Assembly: GCA_054601695.1 (NCBI GenBank)
Contig: BAAHQB010000034.1
Span: 558,001-622,000 of the forward strand
Source: Amorphochlora amoebiformis
Lineage: Eukaryota > Cercozoa > Chlorarachniophyceae
Direction of reading: 5' to 3'
Length of the DNA stretch: 64,000 nucleotides
Shown here: piece after piece, positions 40,131 to 64,000 of the stretch
Numbering within the stretch: the stretch's first letter is position 1
Layout: each line of letters opens with the position of its first letter
Notes under the pieces: generated by a model
What the model was told of the DNA's origin: nothing
The model's input: the letters and a program-made list of their open reading frames with translations, nothing else
The model's database searches: none
Program-made: the position numbers and the translations under genes

Positions 40131-40600
40131 TACAATCCCATCCATACACACATCCTAATCAAAATCGACACTCCCAGAAAAAACCACCCAAGAAAAAAGA
40201 CAAATTAAGGTAAAATCGTGTCTTCAGCTCAAAATTTAAAAAAAATTCGGATTATGCTGAGAACTCGTACCTTAAACGGAGCATCATTCAGCTTGATGTA
40301 CATAAACAGCTAGTATTATTCATACATTCAGGCATTATTCATACACTCAGGCTTCGAATTAGGCTAAGTGTTCAAGAGGGCGAAGGGTTTCGATTACGGT
40401 TAGGGTTAGGGTTAGAGTTAGGGTTAGTTTAAGGATTTGCCTAGGGTTTGAGTGAAAGTATGGAATTCGGTCGATATTGTTGGCTTTTTTGGGTTAGGGT
40501 TAGCGTTAGCGTTGGGGTTGAGGGTACCAGAGTTCGCTTGGAGATTGAATCTAAGAAGTTACTTCGTATGCGTCTGGTTTGTTTAGGGTAAGTTAGATAT
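40131..40600 (+). other. Unique spacer with short TTAGGG patch
   Basis: Complex sequence (40140-40380), then degenerate hexamers (40385-40530). A duplicated word attattcatacattcaggc lies at 40314-40350. No coding potential recognised. Confidence 0.6.
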
Positions 40601-41240
<640 letters not shown>

Positions 41241-41329
41241 TACAAAAATGACTTGTTATTATAAAACCACAAATATCCCGACTGAAATTCAAAAACTTAC
41301 TACATCTCATTGAGAAATTAATACAATAA

Positions 41330-41400
41330 AACCCTTACCCCTACCCCTAACCCTAACCCTAACTGAAACCCTAATCTAACCCTAACCCTAACCTTAAATG
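41330..41400 (-). repeat. Short CCCTAA array
   Basis: About ten variant CCCTAA hexamers in C-strand orientation. Confidence 0.85.
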
Positions 41401-41494
41401 AACTCTACTTCCGATTGACAACCCTTTCAGTAATTGACTAACCTTTACTAACATAATGTTATCAAATCCTAGGCTTATTTATAGCACTAGCTCT

Positions 41495-41640
41495 AAAGAA
41501 ATATCGTAACGATATGGGCAGTAAGAAAATTTCGTAATAATATGGATACACTATTGAAATATCGTAATGATATGGGTTCTAAAGATATCTCGAAATGATA
41601 TGGGTTGTAGGGAGATATCGTAATAATATGGGTATGGGTA
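41495..41640 (+). repeat. Tandem repeat of about 36 bp, 4 copies
   Basis: The core gaaatatcgtaatgatatgg is repeated with variation at 41500, 41531, 41563, 41588 and 41611. Confidence 0.75.
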
Positions 41641-41699
41641 CCTGTATACGCCTAGCGTCGGTAGAGTGCGGGCATTACCAACCTGGTGGTGTAAGTTTT

Positions 41700-41823
41700 A
41701 CGTATATATATATATATATATATAAGTGTATATATATATGTATATATAGTATATATGTGCTATATATCATAAGAGTACACATTGACAAATATATTCAACA
41801 ACGTTGTAGTTGTACATATTCTA

Positions 41824-41863
<40 letters not shown>

Positions 41864-41905
41864 GTGTATGTTTATATGTATATACATATATATGTACACA
41901 CATAC

Positions 41906-41947
<42 letters not shown>

Positions 41948-41951
41948 CATA

Positions 41952-41987
<36 letters not shown>

Positions 41988-42187
41988 CATACACACACAC
42001 ACACACACATATATATATATGTTCATATATACACACACATATATATATATATATCTGACTAACCATACACACTTCATCTAAGGGATCCATATATATATAT
42101 ATAAAATATATATATATATATATAATATATATATATATTTGTATGTATGCATATATACATATATAAGTATATATATTACACACAAAA

Positions 42188-42237
<50 letters not shown>

Positions 42238-42250
42238 ATATATATATCAA
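41700..42250. repeat. TA/CA microsatellite
   Basis: (TA)n with (CA)n runs at 41992-42010 and 42180-42200. Confidence 0.85.
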
Positions 42251-42254
42251 TCAT

Positions 42255-42980
42255 ATCTGACAATACACACAGCAAATAATAGGGCTAGACTAACAATATA
42301 CACAAACTATAATCCGTTATAACAACTAATGGGTAAGACTGACAATACACACAGAAACTAATGTGTTAGAATCACAATATACATAGAAACTAATGGGTTA
42401 GAATAGCAATACACACAGAAACTAATGGGTAAGACTAACAATACACACAGAAACTAATGTGTTAGAATAACAATATACATAGAAACTAATGGGTTAGAAT
42501 AGCAATACACACAGAAACTAATGGGTTAGAATAGCAATACACACAGAAACTAATGGGTTAGAATAGCAATACACACACACACAGAAACTAATGGGTTAGA
42601 AAAACAATACACACAGAAACTAATGGGTTAGAAAAACAATACACACAGAAACTAATGGGTTAGAATAACAATACACACAGCAACTAATGGGTTAAGGCTA
42701 CGCATAGACACATCAACCAGTGGGCTAGAATACCAATACACACAGCAAATAATAGGCTCGACAAACAATACACACAGCAAATAATGGGCTAGACTAAGAA
42801 TACACACAGAAACTAATGGGTTAGAATAACGATATATATAGCAACTATTGGGTTAGAATAATAAAACACAACAACTAATGGGTTAGATTAACAATACACA
42901 CAGCAACTAATGGGTTAGATTAACACACACACACAGCAACTAATGGGTTAGACTAACCATACACACAGCAACTAGTGGAT
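42255..42980 (+). repeat. Minisatellite of about 32 bp, more than 20 copies
   Basis: The unit aatacacacagaaactaatg followed by ggttagaatagc is repeated with small variants (agcaactaatgggttagact). It spans over 700 bases. The unit contains gggttag, a telomere-like word, but is otherwise unrelated to TTAGGG arrays. Not a CRISPR array: no conserved-repeat/unique-spacer alternation. Confidence 0.95.
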
Positions 42981-43049
42981 TCGATAGCGTCTGGCCTTTC
43001 GTTCTATTGGCCTCAACCGACATCTAATGTTGCATTTAAGGCGAAATTC

Positions 43050-43640
43050 AGGATTTTAGTTGATATTAGGGTTCCAACTACCCTTACGATCCAGGGATCA
43101 GTTAAAAGCAAGAATTAGGGTTAGAGTTAAGAATATGTTTAGGGTTAGGGTTACGGTCCTGAACAGGGTTAGAAATAAGACTAAGTTTAGAATTACGGCT
43201 AGAGCTAAGGTTAGGGTTAGGATTACAACTCAGTTTTAAGGGTTAGGGTTATTGCTGATCCTCGAGATTGGAGGGCTTAAGAGTTAGGGTTAGACTTAGA
43301 CTTAGGGTTAGAGTTAGGGTTAGGGTTAGGCTTAGGATTACGGCATGAGGGTCTGGGGATAAAGTTAGGGTTAGGGTTAGGGTATATTCGATACATGTTG
43401 AGCACAGGATTTAGTCCTGTTTGGACTCAATGCGCTCTTGACAACCAGATGTGCGTCTAACGGGATGAAGTGTTAAGGTTAGGGTTAGTGTTAAGGTTAA
43501 GGTTAGGGTTAGGGTTAGGGTTACGGTTGGGGTTAGGGTCAGGGTTAGCGTTAGGGTTGGGGTTAGGGTTAGGGTTAGGGTTAGCGTTAGGGTTGGGGTT
43601 AGGGTTAGAGTTATGGCTAGGGTTATGATTTTGGAGATAG
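43050..43640 (+). repeat. Degenerate TTAGGG array
   Basis: Scattered then ordered hexamers, cleanest at 43470-43620. Confidence 0.85.
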
Positions 43641-43669
43641 ACGGGAGAGAGAGAGGGAGTGTAATATGT

Positions 43670-44000
43670 ATGTAAGGATTGTGTATGGATGGATTGCATG
43701 TTTTATACATATATACGTAGATAGAGTGTTATATTTACGTTAGAATTTGTGTATGGATGGATTGCATGTATAATATATATATAATACATATATGCGTAGA
43801 TAGAGTGTTATAATTATGCAAGAATTTGTGTATGGATGGATTGGATGTATAATACATATACGTAGATAGAGTGAGTGTTATAATTATGTAAGAATTTGTG
43901 TATGGATGGATTGCATGTACGATACATATATACATATTGAATAGAGAGTGGTATACTTATGTAAGAATTTGTGTATGGATGAATTTCATGCATAATATAT
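43670..44000 (+). repeat. Tandem repeat of about 75 bp, 5 copies
   Basis: The unit contains gaatttgtgtatggatggat, tgcatgta(ta)ata and cgtagatagagtgttataat. Copies near 43676, 43743, 43823, 43891 and 43965. Confidence 0.85.
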
Positions 44001-44020
44001 ATATGTATATAAGTATATAC

Positions 44021-44102
<82 letters not shown>

Positions 44103-44237
44103 ATATATGTATATATATATATATATAGATATATATTGTAGAAGTTTTACATATACATACATACATTTTAAATATAGGGAAATATAACACTCCATATGTG
44201 AGGGGAAAAACCATGTACATATATATATATATATATG

Positions 44238-44308
<71 letters not shown>

Positions 44309-44500
44309 GCATATACATTTACAAACATACGTACTTGCATACATGACATATAATATACCTTCACATATACATATAAACACACATGCATGATACATTGCTC
44401 GCCCTTCTTCACTATAAACGTGGATGTACAGACATATGTAATATATATGTGTGTATATATATATATATATGATATATAATATATACTGTACATATTTTCT
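44001..44500. repeat. TA microsatellite
   Basis: (TA)n with a unique patch at 44135-44215 and another at 44320-44440. Confidence 0.85.
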
Positions 44501-44670
44501 ATACACATTCTATCCAACACAACATGCATAATGACGCAAACACTTGTATATATATTCTCTCAATCTGTTTCAAACTAATACAATATATATACGCGTACCT
44601 CGTAGAGACAAGTATATGTATTTTCTATCTGTTTTCAAATTAACATGTATACACACACACATACACATAC

Positions 44671-44729
44671 CTCGTTGAGACCATCCATGCTCCAAAGGAT
44701 AACACCCTCCCGCCTCTCCGCCCATAAAA
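44671..44729 (-). CDS. Candidate minus-strand exon
   Basis: Minus strand: acceptor GCGGCAG, 59 bases coding LWAERREGVILWSMDGLNE, donor GAG|GTATGTG close to consensus. A shorter related segment ending CTACGAG|GTACGC lies at 44600, so the 3' part of this exon has been duplicated. It could be a downstream exon of the minus-strand gene starting at 46466, but the exon phases (0 and 1) do not match directly. Confidence 0.3.
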
Positions 44730-44756
44730 CTGCCGCTGCTTTCGCGTTCCGAGGAA

Positions 44757-45180
44757 GGGGGGGGGGGGGGGTGTCTGCGTGATGTAACGGTTTGTCTGCG
44801 TGATGTAACGGTTTGTTAGCCTTTGTATTAAATTGTGATAAGTATTATACGGTGTTAATCCAAGTAGATGTAACGGTTATGTAGTTATCCCACACGTATC
44901 TCAGTGGTAACGGTTATGTATATATGTATCCAGGTGATAACGGTTATATTATTGTATAGTAACGAACTGCTTTAATGATATGTATCTAACCCCGGTGTTG
45001 GTTATGTAGTTATTACAGAATATGCATCTGAGTGGAATGTTACCTCATATGATATGGTATGTATCTAACCAGTGGTAACGGTTACATTTATTATATGGTA
45101 TCTATATAATCAGTGGTAACGGGTATGTACTTATTATATTGTAGGTATCTCACCGGTGTCAACGATATTGTTTCGGATTT
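44757..45180 (+). repeat. Poly(G) run and tandem TAACGGTTATGTA repeat
   Basis: A G14-15 run near 44757-44771 is followed by a duplicated gtctgcgtgatgtaacggtt and then five to six decayed copies of about 65 bases containing gtggtaacggttatgta and gtatctaacc. No gene seen. Confidence 0.7.
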
Positions 45181-45239
45181 CACGGTTGCCAAACTGAATA
45201 AATATGAATGTATTCAATTGTCTTAAAGGATCTGTGACA

Positions 45240-46300
<1,061 letters not shown>

Positions 46301-46322
46301 TGTGAAAATACATCCCGAGTAC

Positions 46323-46466
46323 CTGAGTCAAGCCTCCCATAGAATATAAAACTACCAAAGAGCTCACCACAATGCTTACTACCCCCAAAGGTACCCCCCA
46401 TCCTAGTAAACCCACCACGGAAAAAAACAAGGAAAGAAAACACGCGAATAATTTCAGATATCTCAT
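46323..46466 (-). CDS. First exon of a small membrane protein (minus strand)
   Basis: ATG at 46466, 48 codons to the donor CAG|GTACTC, then TA repeat. The peptide starts [20 protein letters not shown] and continues with a second hydrophobic stretch ([17 protein letters not shown]), giving one or two predicted membrane segments, or a signal peptide followed by one segment. The exon lies head to head with the FHA gene, 627 bases between start codons, so a shared promoter region is possible. No family was recognised and downstream exons are unresolved. Confidence 0.4.
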
Positions 46467-47092
46467 TTTTCCCTCACCCTTTTCTTGATTTTTATTCGTA
46501 TACTTACAACGTTAACAAAACTCGTGTTGAAAAATGTGTTAGACTGCCTAATCAAATCTATAACACTGAATGATAAACTGGCTATGAATGGGTGTGAGCC
46601 TGTGTACGTGTGTTTTCAAGGTGAAATCTTGAAAAGAGAGATGGAAACAGAGAGAGTGATAGAGAGAAAGAAAACGAAGGGATTTTAATCAATTTAGTGA
46701 GATAGAGAGAGAAGAGAGATAGAGAGAGAAGAGAGGGATAGAGGAATAGGAAAACATATATTAGGGGGGAGGAAAAGAGAGATTGACGGAGGAACACCCG
46801 AAATATACCCATATCGGTCAACGAAAAGAATGAAAAAATAAAACGGAAGCGTTGTGCTCTACTAATCACTCCTGAATTCAATCCCCCATCACCTCCACCT
46901 CGCCCCGGGTACTCCCTTATCCCTCGTCATCTGACCTGCCGATGGTCTCATGACGAGTCTTTGCAAGCTTCAATGGACACGTGTCTGTAATAATTAAGAT
47001 ATTTAAAGATTAATATCTCGATATTAAGGTTGAATATAACTGGTTGCCTGATGTAAGTAGCGGTTAGTATCGGATCTGATCTTCCCTCGAAT
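46467..47092. promoter_or_regulatory. Intergenic region between divergent starts
   Basis: About 630 bases of mixed, partly purine-rich (gagagagaa) DNA between the minus-strand exon and the FHA gene start. It is the likely 5' region of both. No definite TATA box or factor site can be named. The segment gatatttaaagattaatatctcgatatt near 47000 is AT-rich and partly palindromic. Confidence 0.3.
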
Positions 47093-63768
<16,676 letters not shown>

Positions 63769-63883
63769 GTAAGATTATAACATGCATGAAATATACATGT
63801 CTGTATACTTATAAATGTAAACAAAAACACTTATAAATGTAGACTTATACACATAATATTTAGATCTATACGTATATATATAC

Positions 63884-63937
<54 letters not shown>

Positions 63938-64000
63938 ATGTAATATATATATATATATATATATATTGGAGATATAAATATATTTAAACATGTATGCACA
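63769..64000. repeat. Intronic TA/TG repeat to the window edge
   Basis: (TA)n and (TG)n; no further exon before the end. Confidence 0.8.

Noticed and set aside
42255-42980. CRISPR-like array
   Set aside because: Regular short repeats without unique spacers, in eukaryotic DNA; it is a minisatellite.
46582-46881. Minus-strand Ser/Leu/Phe-rich frame
   Set aside because: Translation of a GA-rich tract in the 5' region of the FHA gene; composition alone explains it.

Overview
The window is eukaryotic nuclear DNA from an AT-rich genome of unknown species. Most of it is (TA)n microsatellite, which gives dozens of spurious Ile/Tyr reading frames. Set into it are about a dozen degenerate interstitial TTAGGG/CCCTAA arrays, GA/CT tracts, minisatellites, and LTR-retrotransposon material. 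The telomere-type repeat and the metazoan-like FHA protein described below would fit a unicellular relative of animals, but other protist lineages with TTAGGG telomeres cannot be excluded. No rRNA, tRNA gene, CRISPR array or bacterial-type operon was seen.

Layout. 1-17 kb: TA microsatellite, telomere-like arrays (about 3.9-4.9, 6.0-6.5, 8.0-8.6, 9.2-9.95, 11.5-11.8 and 12.5-13.1 kb), GA and CT blocks, tandemly repeated short islands. 17-37 kb: one young but internally deleted Ty1/copia element (18819-21487) with identical 238-bp LTRs, a second decayed element (30688-31535), several solo-LTR-like copies, two orphan ORFs near 25.2-26.0 kb, and more telomere-like arrays. 37-46 kb: TA blocks, telomere-like arrays, a 32-bp-type minisatellite (42.25-42.98 kb). 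46.3-46.5 kb: a short membrane-protein exon on the minus strand. 47.1-63.8 kb: the main find.

The main find is a plus-strand gene split into about 30 micro-exons (18-120 nt) separated by TA-microsatellite introns with GT-AG borders. When the exons are joined in phase, exons 1-5 encode a 25-residue acidic leader and a complete FHA (phosphothreonine-binding) domain whose organisation resembles human MDC1: Thr at position 4, FHA directly after, then TQxF motifs. The following exons are nearly all phase 0-0 and each encodes a short acidic peptide around one Thr with a hydrophobic or aromatic residue at +3 (T-x-x-L/Y/F). That is the kind of site FHA domains read. Decayed, inverted and splice-site-shifted exon copies in the same introns show that the array grows and dies by duplication of exon-plus-TA units. 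The gene continues past the right edge, so the C-terminus (tandem BRCT in MDC1) cannot be seen.

The same process, a short unique island duplicated in tandem between TA blocks, recurs across the window (1.3-2.8, 18.1-18.8, 22.8-23.5, 32.4-33.2, 35.2-35.7 kb) and is probably how this genome makes both its junk and its micro-exon gene.
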